DNA of 64,000 bases from Ruminococcus sp. UNK.MGS-30 (GTDB lineage: Bacteria; Bacillota; Clostridia; Oscillospirales; Ruminococcaceae): NCBI GenBank assembly GCA_000980705.1, contig LBCK01000001.1, positions 806,001 through 870,000 of the forward strand. The letters are read 5' to 3'. The notes beneath the pieces are model-generated. The model worked only from the letters and a program-made list of their open reading frames with translations, had not been told where the DNA came from and ran no database searches. The position numbers were made by a program, and so were the translations under genes. Shown here piece after piece: positions 52,937-62,286 of the stretch; positions within the stretch are counted from its first letter, which is position 1; each line of letters opens with the position of its first letter.

Positions 52937-54538
52937 ATGATTACTGTTTCCAATGTCAGTCTGCAATTCGGCGGCGACACGCTGTTTAAGAATGTAGACC
53001 TTCAATTCAACCCCGGCAACTGTTACGGCGTCATCGGCGCAAACGGTGCCGGAAAATCCACGTTTCTGAAAATTCTCTGCGGTCAGCTCAAGCCCACCAC
53101 CGGCGAGGTGACCATCCCCAAAAATCTCCGCATGAGCGTCCTCAAGCAGGATCACTTCGCCTACGACGCATACACTGTCCTGGATACCATTATCATGGGC
53201 AACCAGCGGCTGTATGACATCATGCAGCAGAAAGACGCTCTCTACGCCAAGGAGGACTTCACCGAAGAGGACGGCATCCTGGCATCGGAGCTGGAGGCGG
53301 AGTTTGCCGAACTGGACGGCTGGGAGGCAGAGGCAAACGCCTCTAAGCTGATCCAGGGTCTGGGTCTGCCGGAAAGTCTGCTCTATCAGCAGATGGCGGA
53401 CCTGTCCGGTAACGAAAAGGTGAAAGTCCTGCTGGCGCAGGCGCTGTTCGGCAATCCGGATATCATCCTCATGGACGAGCCGACCAACCACCTGGACATT
53501 GACGCCATCGCCTGGCTGGAGGACTTTCTGTCCGAGTATTTCGGTACGGTCATCGTGGTTTCCCATGACCGTCACTTCCTCAACGACGTCTGCACCCACA
53601 TCGTGGACATCGACTATACCAAAATCAAAATGTACGTGGGCAACTACGAATTCTGGTATGAGTCCAGCCAGATGATGCAGCGCCTTATCAAACAGCAGAA
53701 CAAAAAGGTGGAGGATAAGATCGCCGAGCTAAAAACCTTTATCGCCCGGTTCTCTGCCAACAAGTCCAAGTCCAAGCAGGCGACTTCACGCCGGAAACTG
53801 CTGGATAATCTGACCGTAGAGGAACTGCCGGCATCCAGCCGCCGCTATCCGTTTATCGGATTCGATATGGATCGGGAACTGGGCAAGGAAGTTCTCCAGG
53901 TCAACGGCATTTCCAAGACGGTGGACGGCGTGAAACTGCTGGACAACGTCAGCTTTACCCTGGGACGCACCGACAAGGTGGCGTTTATCGGCGAGAGCGA
54001 GCAGGCGATCACCATGCTGTTCAAGATCCTTATGGAAGAGGAAGAGCCGGACGAGGGTACGTTCAAGTGGGGCGTTTCTACCTCTACTTCGTACTTTCCG
54101 GTGGACAATTCCGCTTATTTCAACGACAATGACGACTCCATCCTGGACTGGATCCGGCAGTATTCCACCGCAGACGAGACCGAGACCTTCCTCCGGGGAT
54201 TCCTGGGGAGAATGCTGTTCTCCGGCGACGATATCTATAAGCCGGTAAAGGTGCTGTCCGGCGGCGAAAAGGTGCGCTGTATGTTTGCCCGGATGATGCT
54301 GTTCCACTCCAACGTGCTGCTGCTGGACAGACCTACCAACCACCTGGATCTGGAGAGCATTACCGCCGTCAATAACGGTCTGGTGAACTTCAAGGGCGTT
54401 GTTCTTCTGTCCTCCCACGACCACGAAATTCTGGAGACTGTGGCAAACCGCATTATCGAGATCACCCCGGACGGCTGCATCGACCGCCAGGGCACGTATG
54501 AGGAATACCTGGTCTGGAAAAAGGAAAACGGGAAATAA
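52937..54538 (+). CDS. ABC-F ATPase with degenerate second nucleotide-binding domain
   Basis: 533 residues, no membrane segments. ABC-F proteins bind the ribosome and act in translation or antibiotic protection. NBD1 is complete: Walker A GANGAGKST (residues 34-42), LSGNEKVKV and DEPTNHLD. NBD2 keeps LSGGEKVRC but has GESEQAIT at Walker A (352-359, Lys replaced by Ile358) and DRPTNHLD at Walker B (catalytic Glu replaced by Arg465). A linker of about 80 residues joins them. The ATG at 52937 gives a normal MITVSNVSL start; an upstream ATG (52913) adds eight residues. It is closest to the YkpA/YbiT type by order of motifs. Confidence 0.88.
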   Translation: MITVSNVSLQFGGDTLFKNVDLQFNPGNCYGVIGANGAGKSTFLKILCGQLKPTTGEVTIPKNLRMSVLKQDHFAYDAYTVLDTIIMGNQRLYDIMQQKDALYAKEDFTEEDGILASELEAEFAELDGWEAEANASKLIQGLGLPESLLYQQMADLSGNEKVKVLLAQALFGNPDIILMDEPTNHLDIDAIAWLEDFLSEYFGTVIVVSHDRHFLNDVCTHIVDIDYTKIKMYVGNYEFWYESSQMMQRLIKQQNKKVEDKIAELKTFIARFSANKSKSKQATSRRKLLDNLTVEELPASSRRYPFIGFDMDRELGKEVLQVNGISKTVDGVKLLDNVSFTLGRTDKVAFIGESEQAITMLFKILMEEEEPDEGTFKWGVSTSTSYFPVDNSAYFNDNDDSILDWIRQYSTADETETFLRGFLGRMLFSGDDIYKPVKVLSGGEKVRCMFARMMLFHSNVLLLDRPTNHLDLESITAVNNGLVNFKGVVLLSSHDHEILETVANRIIEITPDGCIDRQGTYEEYLVWKKENGK

Positions 54539-54653
54539 GGATAAGGCTGTTTCAAATCCTTTTGTATAACCCGGCACTTTCCGGACATACTGAAAGTGTA
54601 CCGCCCGGCGCATTGATCCGGCGGTAACTTCCTTTAGAATTGGAGAGAACGTC

Positions 54654-54836
54654 ATGGAGATCAAAAAGAAGAACAGCAACATCCACTGCTCCGTTACCCA
54701 GTGTAAGCACAACATGGTCAACGAGAACTACTGCGGTCTGGACTGCATCTGCGTGGGTACCCACGAGTCCAATCCCACAGTTCCGGAATGTACCAACTGC
54801 GATTCTTTCGTAAAGCGCAGCGGCGCTGAGGGCTGA
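54654..54836 (+). CDS. DUF1540 cysteine-rich protein
   Basis: 60 residues with six cysteines in the pattern IHCSVTQCKHNM, YCGLDCICVGTH and ECTNCDSF. This is the DUF1540 domain, a small metal-binding-type protein common in clostridia and often present in spore-formers. TTGGAGAGAAC precedes the ATG. Its function is unknown. Confidence 0.85.
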   Translation: MEIKKKNSNIHCSVTQCKHNMVNENYCGLDCICVGTHESNPTVPECTNCDSFVKRSGAEG

Positions 54837-54866
54837 GTCTAGGAATTCCGCCTGTGCGGTGAAAGC

Positions 54867-54902
54867 CGCCGGGAAAAGTGCGGCACCGCATTTTTCCCGG
54901 CT
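54867..54902 (+). terminator. Terminator after the DUF1540 gene
   Basis: GCCGGGAAAA with TTTTCCCGGC and inner TGCGG/CCGCA pairing. The T-run sits within the stem. Confidence 0.6.
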
Positions 54903-55001
54903 ACATAGGGCTGGGCGGAAGAAATATCCGGCTGGTTTCGTCAAACTGCACAAAAAAACGGGTGCATAAAATTGCAAAACGGCAAAAAAAGGGGAAATCC
55001 C

Positions 55002-55030
55002 TTGTATATTGCATGGTTTTCGGGTATAAT
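55002..55030 (+). promoter_or_regulatory. Promoter of ireB
   Basis: TTGTAT, 17 bases and TATAAT; AAGGAGG and the start codon follow within 40 bases. Confidence 0.65.
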
Positions 55031-55067
55031 AAGAGAGTACTCAAGTTCCGAAGGAGGTAGAATTTTC

Positions 55068-55313
55068 ATGTATGATAAAACGATGACGTTTTCTGTCAGT
55101 GATGAAAAAGAGATTGAGATGAAGAAAACGCTGATGCTTGTATATGATGCACTCACGAAAAAGGGATATAATCCGGTGAATCAGATTGTAGGCTATATCC
55201 TCTCCGAGGACCCCACCTACATAACCACGTATAATAATGCCAGAACGCTGATTCGTCACATTGACCGGGATGAGCTGCTCCAGGCATTGGTAAAGTCTTA
55301 TCTGAATCAGTGA
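55068..55313 (+). CDS. ireB: IreB family regulatory phosphoprotein (UPF0297)
   Basis: 81 residues, matching the whole family: [20 protein letters not shown], then [20 protein letters not shown] and the final ALVKSYL. IreB is phosphorylated by the IreK/PrkC kinase and influences envelope stress and cephalosporin resistance in enterococci. In many Firmicutes yqgF and a DUF1292 gene follow; here a terminator follows instead, so it is solitary. The start was chosen for AAGGAGG upstream. Confidence 0.93.
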   Translation: MYDKTMTFSVSDEKEIEMKKTLMLVYDALTKKGYNPVNQIVGYILSEDPTYITTYNNARTLIRHIDRDELLQALVKSYLNQ

Positions 55314-55350
55314 TCCGGAGCGCATAGAACGGATATACAATAACGCATGG

Positions 55351-55401
55351 AAAAGCCGCACCGCAGGTCTGCGTACAAGCAGAAGACGGTGCGGCTTTTT
55401 G
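55351..55401 (+). terminator. Terminator of ireB
   Basis: AAAAGCCGCACCG and CGGTGCGGCTTTT with T-run. Confidence 0.9.
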
Positions 55402-55512
55402 CTGTCCTCCCGTAAAAGACGATTGTGTGCGTCACGCTTTATCTACAGACCATTCCATAAATTCAAATAAGAATTGCACAGTACATTTGGTTTGTTTTAT
55501 ACATTCCGTCAA

Positions 55513-55541
55513 TTGACAAAATATGCAAATCATGGTACACT
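55513..55541 (+). promoter_or_regulatory. Upstream promoter of the scaffoldin-like gene
   Basis: TTGACA, 17 bases and TACACT, about 170 bases before the start codon. Confidence 0.5.
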
Positions 55542-55632
55542 GACTATAAGAAGGAAAATCGACCAAAAAGAACCAAACACACAAAAAGTGGGATGCCTAT
55601 TTGTTGAACTATACAAATGGTGGCAAAAACCG

Positions 55633-55661
55633 TTGACGTAATTATATAAAAGTGCTATAAT
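55633..55661 (+). promoter_or_regulatory. Proximal promoter of the scaffoldin-like gene
   Basis: TTGACG, 17 bases and TATAAT, about 55 bases before the start codon. Confidence 0.6.
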
Positions 55662-55716
55662 AAGAAGAGAAGATTTCGTGCGTTTTCCCACTTTGCATGG
55701 AGAGGATGGATATATC

Positions 55717-58410
55717 ATGAAACGCATCCATAAAAAGATACTGGCAATTTTTACGGCAATATTGCTTGCAGTAACAACATTTGTGCTTGCAGGGGAAAAA
55801 ACATTTTCAGCGTGGGCGGTGGACGATCTTGAGACCGTCGATGAGACCACATCCCAGACAGAAGGAAACATGGGAGATATTTATATCGGAAACGTGGAAA
55901 TTCCGCTGGATCAGCTGATCCAGAATCATTATAAGGTCACAATTCCGGTAACTATGCCCAATAATACCGGTTTTTCGATCTTACAGTTTGGCGTAAAGTG
56001 GGACGTAACAAAAATGTCCGTCCAAGGCGCACGCTGTACCGGCGATATTCAGCTGCCTGTGCTGACGTTTTCGGATGACAAGCGGCAGATCTGGATGATG
56101 TTCCTGGAGGCGGACTGCAAGGAGACCAACCTCTGCTCGCTGACAGCACTGCTCAACAGCGATGTCAAAGTGGGCGATACCTTTACATTAGAGGGTGCAT
56201 ACAGCGACTATGCCGGAAACCCGGCGCAGTATACAGACCCGTCCATGAAAGCGCATGATGTCAACATCGTGTCCGGCTCGATCACCGTTGTGGACGATGT
56301 GGCATCTGAGGTAGACCTGGAGCTGGGCAGCGTAAAGGTCAGTATGCGTGATCTGGACGAACATGACTACATGGTAGAAGTTCCGGTCACAGCATCCAAA
56401 AATACGGGATTCTGTGACATGGTCTTTGGTTTCCGCTGGGACACCAGCAAGGTCACCGCAGAGCCGCCGTCGGGAGATACCCCGGAAGGGCTGTCTCTGA
56501 TCCCGACCATTGACAACAAAAACGGCGTGGGGTGGATTCATGTCATCTCCAGCACGCCCTATACCGGGTCGGAGATCTGTACCCTGCGGTTTACGATTCC
56601 GGACACCGCAAAGCCCGGACAGTCTTTTGCCATCACGGGCTGTATGCAGAACGGAACACAGACCGCATCGGTCGCAAACCGTTCCGGTGCGGCAGGAACG
56701 CTTACCATACAGGACGGCAAGATCATGGCGGCAACCACACAGGCAGCCAATCCCTTTGCATTCGGCAAGGTCATACTGCCGGAGATCAATGTGGCAATGG
56801 AGGATCTGGAGTCCAGCGACTATCTGGTCTCTGTTCCGATTACCATTACCGAGGGCAGCTGCTTTACCCAGTTGGCATTCGGCGTGAAGTGGGACACCAA
56901 TGATCTGAGTCTTGTCAGCTGTACCTGTGACGACACCAAAAATCTGGGCATGATGGAGTCCTATTATGAAAACGATGACGGCGTATGGCTGCAATTTTTG
57001 TATCGTGGGGCGTATGATGCCTTTACCGGTTCGGAACTCTGTACGCTGACGTTCCGGGTGCGCTCGGATATTTCTCTGGGCGACAAGATCATTCTGACCC
57101 CTTCGGACACCAGCGATGAGGGCGACAGCATGATGATCGTCAGCACCAAGGGAACATACGGCGATCTGAATATGCAGAAGGGTTCGATCAAGCTGGTCAG
57201 CCCCGATGAGCTGACTGCTGCGGCAACGGTGAAGATCGGCGATGTGGAAATCACCGAATATAATTTGTGGCTGAAAAGCTATCTGGTGGATATTCCCATT
57301 ACATTGAATCGAAACAGCGGCATTTCCGGCATCTCTTTCGGTGTTACATGGGACAAGGGCGTAGATCACGCCAGTGTGCTGGACAGTACGGATATTTCCG
57401 TCCTGGGCGTAAACAGAGACTTTACCACAGACCCGAACCAGGCGTGGCTGGAGTTCAACTGTGTAGACCCGTCCAGCGGCTATGTCTATTGGGACAAGAA
57501 CCTGGGCGTTCTCAAGCTGCGCCTCAGTGAAGATCTGAAAGCAGGAGATGTGATCACCCTTTCCGGCGTGAGCCTGTCTGCAGGCGGCGTGGTGGCGACG
57601 GTGGAATCCGCCGACGGCTCGCTTTCGTCTCCGGCGCTGGTCTCCGGCTCTATCCGCATCCTGCCAAATCCGGACACCACGGAAACCACACCGGCAGAGA
57701 CCACGGAAACCACAACAGAAACCACCACGGAAACCACAACGACGACAACAACTGCCATAGAGACAACCACTTCTGCGGAAGAATCGACCACAGAAACCAC
57801 CACTTCGGCGGAGACGACCACCTCGGAAAGCCGCACCGCCGAAGAGACAACGACGGAAACCACAGTGACAACAGAAACTGCGACAGAATCCGAGACGACA
57901 ACTACAGTTTCGGAAACGACTGCGCCGGCAACTACCACAAGTCACAGCACAACGGTTCGTGGGAATCGGCTGAACCGCACGACGCTTACCATTCGTGCCG
58001 GACAGACCAGCCGTCTGGAATTCTATCCGGCGGACGGCAGCGGCGAGGACTGCGTCTGGCTCAGCTCTGACCCCAATGTGGTAAAGGTTTCTCCCACCGG
58101 AAATGCTGCGCAGATCGAACTGGTCGGCGGCAGAACCGGCACGACGGAAGTCACCGTACTGTATGCAGGGCAGGTGTATTCCTGCCAGGTAACAGTCCTG
58201 GCGGCAGCCAATCAGTCTTCCGGCGATGTGAACGGAGACAGCCAGACCGATCTGAGCGACCTGGTAACGCTGAATAAGATCCTGGTGGGACAGGTCACCC
58301 CGGACGGGGATGAGAGCCAGAGCGCCGATCTGAACGGAGACGGCTATGTGGACAGCCGGGACGCACTGCTGCTGATGCAGCTGTTGATGCAGCGTGGACT
58401 GCTCAGCTAA
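55717..58410 (+). CDS. Scaffoldin-like secreted protein: four cohesin-like modules, Big_2 and dockerin
   Basis: 897 residues. Signal peptide (to about FSAWA), then four repeated beta-sandwich modules of about 145 residues (roughly 56-190, 200-345, 350-505, 505-648). Each opens with a strand like [20 protein letters not shown] and holds FGVKWD or FGFRWD, and three of the four have a [12 protein letters not shown] turn. A Thr/Glu linker (648-747), a bacterial Ig-like Big_2 domain (about 748-826) and a type I dockerin ([13 protein letters not shown] and [15 protein letters not shown]) follow. The architecture suggests an adaptor scaffoldin that carries up to four partners and itself docks elsewhere. 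Cohesin identity is inferred from fold-like pattern; binding is unproven. Confidence 0.72.
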   Translation: MKRIHKKILAIFTAILLAVTTFVLAGEKTFSAWAVDDLETVDETTSQTEGNMGDIYIGNVEIPLDQLIQNHYKVTIPVTMPNNTGFSILQFGVKWDVTKMSVQGARCTGDIQLPVLTFSDDKRQIWMMFLEADCKETNLCSLTALLNSDVKVGDTFTLEGAYSDYAGNPAQYTDPSMKAHDVNIVSGSITVVDDVASEVDLELGSVKVSMRDLDEHDYMVEVPVTASKNTGFCDMVFGFRWDTSKVTAEPPSGDTPEGLSLIPTIDNKNGVGWIHVISSTPYTGSEICTLRFTIPDTAKPGQSFAITGCMQNGTQTASVANRSGAAGTLTIQDGKIMAATTQAANPFAFGKVILPEINVAMEDLESSDYLVSVPITITEGSCFTQLAFGVKWDTNDLSLVSCTCDDTKNLGMMESYYENDDGVWLQFLYRGAYDAFTGSELCTLTFRVRSDISLGDKIILTPSDTSDEGDSMMIVSTKGTYGDLNMQKGSIKLVSPDELTAAATVKIGDVEITEYNLWLKSYLVDIPITLNRNSGISGISFGVTWDKGVDHASVLDSTDISVLGVNRDFTTDPNQAWLEFNCVDPSSGYVYWDKNLGVLKLRLSEDLKAGDVITLSGVSLSAGGVVATVESADGSLSSPALVSGSIRILPNPDTTETTPAETTETTTETTTETTTTTTTAIETTTSAEESTTETTTSAETTTSESRTAEETTTETTVTTETATESETTTTVSETTAPATTTSHSTTVRGNRLNRTTLTIRAGQTSRLEFYPADGSGEDCVWLSSDPNVVKVSPTGNAAQIELVGGRTGTTEVTVLYAGQVYSCQVTVLAAANQSSGDVNGDSQTDLSDLVTLNKILVGQVTPDGDESQSADLNGDGYVDSRDALLLMQLLMQRGLLS

Positions 58411-58474
58411 GGCGGCGTATAAAAAAAGATTTTATCACACTTGTTTTTCTTTATTTTTCTCTTTTCAATCTGTG

Positions 58475-58522
58475 AAAAAGCGATGCAGGGCTTGCACAAA
58501 AGCCTGTCCTGCACCGCTTTTT
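58475..58522 (+). terminator. Terminator of the scaffoldin-like gene
   Basis: AAAAAGCGATGCAGG and CCTGCACCGCTTTTT with one bulge, ending in a T-run. Confidence 0.8.
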
Positions 58523-58606
58523 CATTTTGCCGTGTTGTTTCCATGCAATTTATGAGCGGCAAAGGGTATACTGTGATTGTCTGTAGCATCGCAGCCGGCG
58601 CTGTCG

Positions 58607-58635
58607 TTGACTTTTCAAAAAAATTGTGGTACACT
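58607..58635 (+). promoter_or_regulatory. Promoter of the GDPD membrane protein gene
   Basis: TTGACT, 17 bases and TACACT. Confidence 0.55.
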
Positions 58636-58691
58636 AAATAAGGTAAGGCAAACGCATTTTGCCTGCAAATTCTGTGGAAGGAGGAATGGCT

Positions 58692-60515
58692 GTGAATCAG
58701 TTTCGTGTGGGACTGCGGCGGCTGACATCGCACTGGAAACCGCTGCTGCTGTTTGAACTGCTGTGGAAAGTGTTGACTGTGCTGGTGATCGCCCCGGCGT
58801 GTGCCGGACTCATCCAGCTTGCTATTCGTGGCGCAAAGCTGAACTATCTCACCACATCCAACCTGGTGAAATTTCTCCGTTCGCCCTGGACCATTCTGCT
58901 GATCGCAGTGATCCTTCTGCTGGCGGCGCTGTATACCCTGTTCGAGATCTCGGCAGTCTGTACCTGTTTCCGCCAGCCCCGGCAGCAAGGTGTTCGGGTC
59001 ACGCTGGGGCATATGGTGCGCTCCGGACTGCATTCCCTGGTGCATTTTTTTCGGGGCGGCGGACCGCTTTTGGTGCTGCACCTGCTGGTGCTGATCCCGC
59101 TCATGCAGTTTTCGGCGACTTCCGGTATTTTCACCGCAATGGGAATCCCGGATTTTTTCGCCTATTATATGACGAAAAAGGAATTTCTCCTGCCCATCTA
59201 TGTGGCGGTGATCGTCCTGTGCTGTCTGCTCTCCATTCGCTGGATCTTTTCCAGCGTGCTGTTTACCCAGAACCAGTGCAGCTATCGCAGTGCCAGAGCC
59301 GCCAGCGCCGAGCTGGTACGTGGACGTTTCTGGAAAACGTTTTTCTCCGTGCTGTTGTGGAACTGCTGTTATTTTGCAGTGCTGCTGGCATTTTTATGCC
59401 TTATCATGCTGGGCGTGCTGATGGTGATTCACGGGACGGGAAACAGCAATGTCATCACATCCCAGGCGATGCGCATTTTGAAACTGCTGATACAGCTGGT
59501 GCTGTGGAGCTTTTCGTTCTTCGCAACGCCCATCTGCATGGCGCATCTGACGGCACTGCTGGAAAAGCGCTGCGCCCAGCTGCCAGAGGTGGCCCTGCCG
59601 GAACCCATTCCTCTGAGCCGGAGCGCAAAGCCCATTCGCCGCAGCACAGCGCTGGTGACTGCCGGCTGTTTCACGGTGGCAGCCCTGGGGCTGAACCTGT
59701 CCTATGTGTACAGCGTGTTCACCGGCAAGGCGAATTTCCAGCTGACGCTGTTCCAGAATCCCACCGTTATGGCGCACCGGGGACTGTCTGCGGATGCGCC
59801 GGAGAATACGCTCTATGCGTTTTCCGATGCCATTTCCGTAGGTGCGGATTTCATTGAACTGGATGTGCAGCAGACCAAGGACGGCGTTCTGGTGGTGATG
59901 CACGACTCCAATCTGAAACGCACTACCGGCGTAAACAAGGACATCTGGGATGTGAACTATGCAGACATCCAGGATTTGGACGCCGGCAGCTGGTTTGACC
60001 CGGCGTATGCCAACGCACGTATCCCGACCCTGGAAGAGACACTGCAATTTGTGGACAAACGGGCAAAGCTGAACATCGAGATCAAGCCCACAAAGCACGG
60101 TTCGGATACCCTGGAGCAGGATGTGGCGAATCTTATCACGGAATATCACTACACGGATGCCTGCTATGTGACATCGTTTTCCTATGGTTCATTGAAAAAG
60201 GTGAAAGAGGTGAATCCGGATATTCGCACCGGATATCTGATGAGCGTGGCATACGGGCAGTTTTACTCCCTGCAATATGCGGACGCATTCAGTCTGAACA
60301 AGGTGTTCGTCACCAGCCAGGTGGTCAATGCAGCCCATCAGCAGGGCAAGCAGATATTCGCCTGGACGGTGAACAGCGTGTCGGAGGTGCGCAGTCTGTG
60401 CAATCTCCACGTGGACAGTATCATCACGGACGATCCGGTCATGGTGCAGAATGTGGTTTCACGGGACAGCACCAGTGAGACCCTGCGGTCGGTGCTGGAT
60501 TATTTTATCAATTAG
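58692..60515 (+). CDS. Membrane-bound glycerophosphodiester phosphodiesterase
   Basis: About 607 residues, starting at GTG seven bases after GGAGG; the ATG at 58686 is only one base from that site. The N-terminal half has about eight membrane segments of the GPDPase_memb type. The C-terminal half is a GDPD barrel with MAHRGLSADAPENTLYAF (HR and NT motif), FIELDVQQTKDG (E and D metal ligands), VVMHDSN and the late FAWTVN. It hydrolyses glycerophosphodiesters, perhaps from lipoteichoic acid or lipid turnover, on the outer face. Confidence 0.9.
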   Translation: MNQFRVGLRRLTSHWKPLLLFELLWKVLTVLVIAPACAGLIQLAIRGAKLNYLTTSNLVKFLRSPWTILLIAVILLLAALYTLFEISAVCTCFRQPRQQGVRVTLGHMVRSGLHSLVHFFRGGGPLLVLHLLVLIPLMQFSATSGIFTAMGIPDFFAYYMTKKEFLLPIYVAVIVLCCLLSIRWIFSSVLFTQNQCSYRSARAASAELVRGRFWKTFFSVLLWNCCYFAVLLAFLCLIMLGVLMVIHGTGNSNVITSQAMRILKLLIQLVLWSFSFFATPICMAHLTALLEKRCAQLPEVALPEPIPLSRSAKPIRRSTALVTAGCFTVAALGLNLSYVYSVFTGKANFQLTLFQNPTVMAHRGLSADAPENTLYAFSDAISVGADFIELDVQQTKDGVLVVMHDSNLKRTTGVNKDIWDVNYADIQDLDAGSWFDPAYANARIPTLEETLQFVDKRAKLNIEIKPTKHGSDTLEQDVANLITEYHYTDACYVTSFSYGSLKKVKEVNPDIRTGYLMSVAYGQFYSLQYADAFSLNKVFVTSQVVNAAHQQGKQIFAWTVNSVSEVRSLCNLHVDSIITDDPVMVQNVVSRDSTSETLRSVLDYFIN

Positions 60516-60569
60516 GGGGAAGGCGCAGGGGTGGATACGGTTTGTCTCTGCAATTGATGCGGCTTTTAT

Positions 60570-60669
60570 TTGACATTTTTTGTCGTTTATGGTATACTAA
60601 AATTCTGAGGGCATACCAATAACGGTAGGCGGTTTGTTTCTGCTCCCATGATTTTATAATCGATGGGAG
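60570..60669 (+). promoter_or_regulatory. Toxin promoter and SD-sequestering hairpin, cassette E
   Basis: TTGACA (60570-60575), 17 bases, TATACT (60593-60598). In the leader, CTCCCATGATT pairs with AATCgATGGGAG over a 4-base loop with one bulged G (60643-60669). Confidence 0.65.
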
Positions 60670-60676
60670 GTGATGC

Positions 60677-60766
60677 GTGGTGATGGATGTCATTTCCTTT
60701 ATCGTAAGCATTCTTTGCAATGTTTTTCGTGCGATTCTTGCGTACTTAACATACAAAAAGAAATAA
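60677..60766 (+). CDS. Small hydrophobic peptide, putative type I toxin (cassette E)
   Basis: 27-29 residues. Three in-frame starts are packed together: GTG 60677, GTG 60680 and ATG 60683. GGGAGG spacing favours a GTG. The peptide core is MDVISFIVSILCNVFRAILA with a YLTYKKK tail: one membrane span and a basic end. It resembles the cassette A peptide. The toxin role is inferred. Confidence 0.65.
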   Translation: MVMDVISFIVSILCNVFRAILAYLTYKKK

Positions 60767-60849
60767 CCGCCCCAGCTTCCCAACTTAGGCGGTTATTTTA
60801 TAACTAAAACTTGATGGGAGCAGACCGTCTACTGGTATGCCCTCTCTTT
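60750..60849 (-). ncRNA. Predicted regulatory RNA of toxin cassette E
   Basis: The minus-strand promoter TTGACA/17/TATAAT lies at 60856-60884. The RNA begins near 60849 with AGAGGGCATACCAGTAGACGG, carries GCTCCCATCAAG, and ends at the hairpin AAATAACCGCC with GGCGGTTATTT followed by a T-run, overlapping the toxin stop. Confidence 0.6.
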
Positions 60850-60939
60850 ATCTCTATTATACGCTAGAATGCAGTATTTGTCAAGTGCCTTTTTGTTGTA
60901 GCACGCAGGCTGTTTCCGTAGCATTTTGAAAGGTTTCTC

Positions 60940-61485
60940 ATAGGGGCGAACATTGTTCGCCCGAGACTCCTTAGTCAAGCCTACGGCTTGCCAGTTCCTC
61001 TGCAGAGGAGCCAAAAGAAAATCTCCTCTTATAGAGGAGATGCCCGACAGGGCAGAGGAGTCGATTTGTCCCTTTTGAAAAGAGAAATGTAGGGGGCGAT
61101 GCTCGCATCGCCCCTTAATTTCTGGAAACACTGTCCTAGGGACAACTCCCAAAAACCGTTCGGCGGAATTCGCTCGTGCCTCGCTGTCCGCCTCTGGCTG
61201 TGCAAACGCCTTTGTCTGCCTTTTCCTGTACTTGTAATGTTGATTTTCAAGATATTTCTTGTGCAGATGGTTTATGTTGTTATTATGGCGTTTGCCACGC
61301 AAAAGGTCTCCTCTTCTAGAGGAGATGCCCGACAGGGCAGAGGAGTTGTCTTGCCAATAAGTTCTCCCAAGAGTTATTCTTCTTTTTTTCTTTACTGAAA
61401 AGAAAAAAAGAAGCAAAAAAAGAAAAGCTTTTCGCCTACCCTTGTTCTGCAAGGCAACGTATTACACGATTGGCAGTGTGACTCC
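60940..61485. repeat. Composite repeat region, copy 2
   Basis: Same components and order as at 52165-52790: GGGGCGAACATTGTTCGCCC, CTTAGTCAAGCC block, GGCAGAGGAGTC, TTCGGCGGAATTCGCTCG with CTCGCTGTCCGCC, GCGTTTGCCACGCAAAA, a second GGCAGAGGAGT, then the A-rich tract with AGAAAAGCTTTTCGCC. No gene. Confidence 0.7.
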
Positions 61486-61532
61486 TCAGTACGATACAAC
61501 AACCCGCCGCATTCTGAAAGGAAAAAGCCGCT

Positions 61533-62090
61533 ATGCGCCTATTCACCGCTCAGCTCCCCACACATGAAAAATCCCTGGAACACGCCGCCGCCTATGCGCT
61601 CCTTACCCACGCAGTAGAGGTCATTTACCATATGCCCTTACCCGATATCGCACGGGATTCTCATGGAAAGCCCTATTTTCCGGCGCACCCGGAGATCTGT
61701 TTTAACCTCAGCCACTGCCGTGGACTGGCGGCGTGCGGCATCTCTGATGACGTCCTGGGGGTGGACTGCGAATTTATCCGTCCTCTGCGGCCCGGCGTGC
61801 TGCACCGCTCTTTTTCGCCGGATGAATCCCGGTTTGTGCTGGAAAGCCCCGTGCCGGACGAATCCTTTTTCCGGCTCTGGACGCTGAAAGAATCCTTTGT
61901 CAAGGCGCTGGGAATCGGCATTTCCTATCCGCTCCACACGGCGGTTTTTGCCCTGGACGGCGAAACGGTCACGGCGCATCCGGACGGCTGGCAGTTCCGG
62001 CAGTTCCGGCTGGAAAGCGGTCATGTGGTCTCCTGCTGTGTCTCGCCCGGGGATACGCTCCCGGCATTTCCGGAACATATCGCAATATAA
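61533..62090 (+). CDS. 4'-phosphopantetheinyl transferase (Sfp type)
   Basis: 185 residues, compact form. It transfers phosphopantetheine from CoA to carrier proteins. FNLSHCRGLAACGI, the magnesium motif GVDCE and FFRLWTLKESFVKALG (family signature with the second metal/catalytic acid) are seen. GAAAGGAAAAAG precedes the ATG. No polyketide or peptide synthetase gene is adjacent, so it may serve the fatty acid carrier protein or a distant cluster. Confidence 0.92.
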   Translation: MRLFTAQLPTHEKSLEHAAAYALLTHAVEVIYHMPLPDIARDSHGKPYFPAHPEICFNLSHCRGLAACGISDDVLGVDCEFIRPLRPGVLHRSFSPDESRFVLESPVPDESFFRLWTLKESFVKALGIGISYPLHTAVFALDGETVTAHPDGWQFRQFRLESGHVVSCCVSPGDTLPAFPEHIAI

Positions 62091-62091
62091 C

Positions 62092-62146
62092 GCCGCCTGT
62101 GGGTGTCGCCTTTGTAAAAAGTCACCCATAGCGGCTTTTTTTCTTT
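62092..62146 (+). terminator. Terminator of the phosphopantetheinyl transferase gene
   Basis: GCCGCctgTGGGTG and CACCCATAGCGGC with TTTTTTTC. Confidence 0.8.
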
Positions 62147-62286
62147 GTGTAGAACGCCAAAAATCGCCAAATACGCTGAATAGAAATGGAAAGTTTACAT
62201 TTCATTATTTTCAGTATGATATAATGGACAACAAGAGGAAATACCAGTTCTGCCGAAAGAGGCAGATCGTCAGGAAAAGGAGAAGA

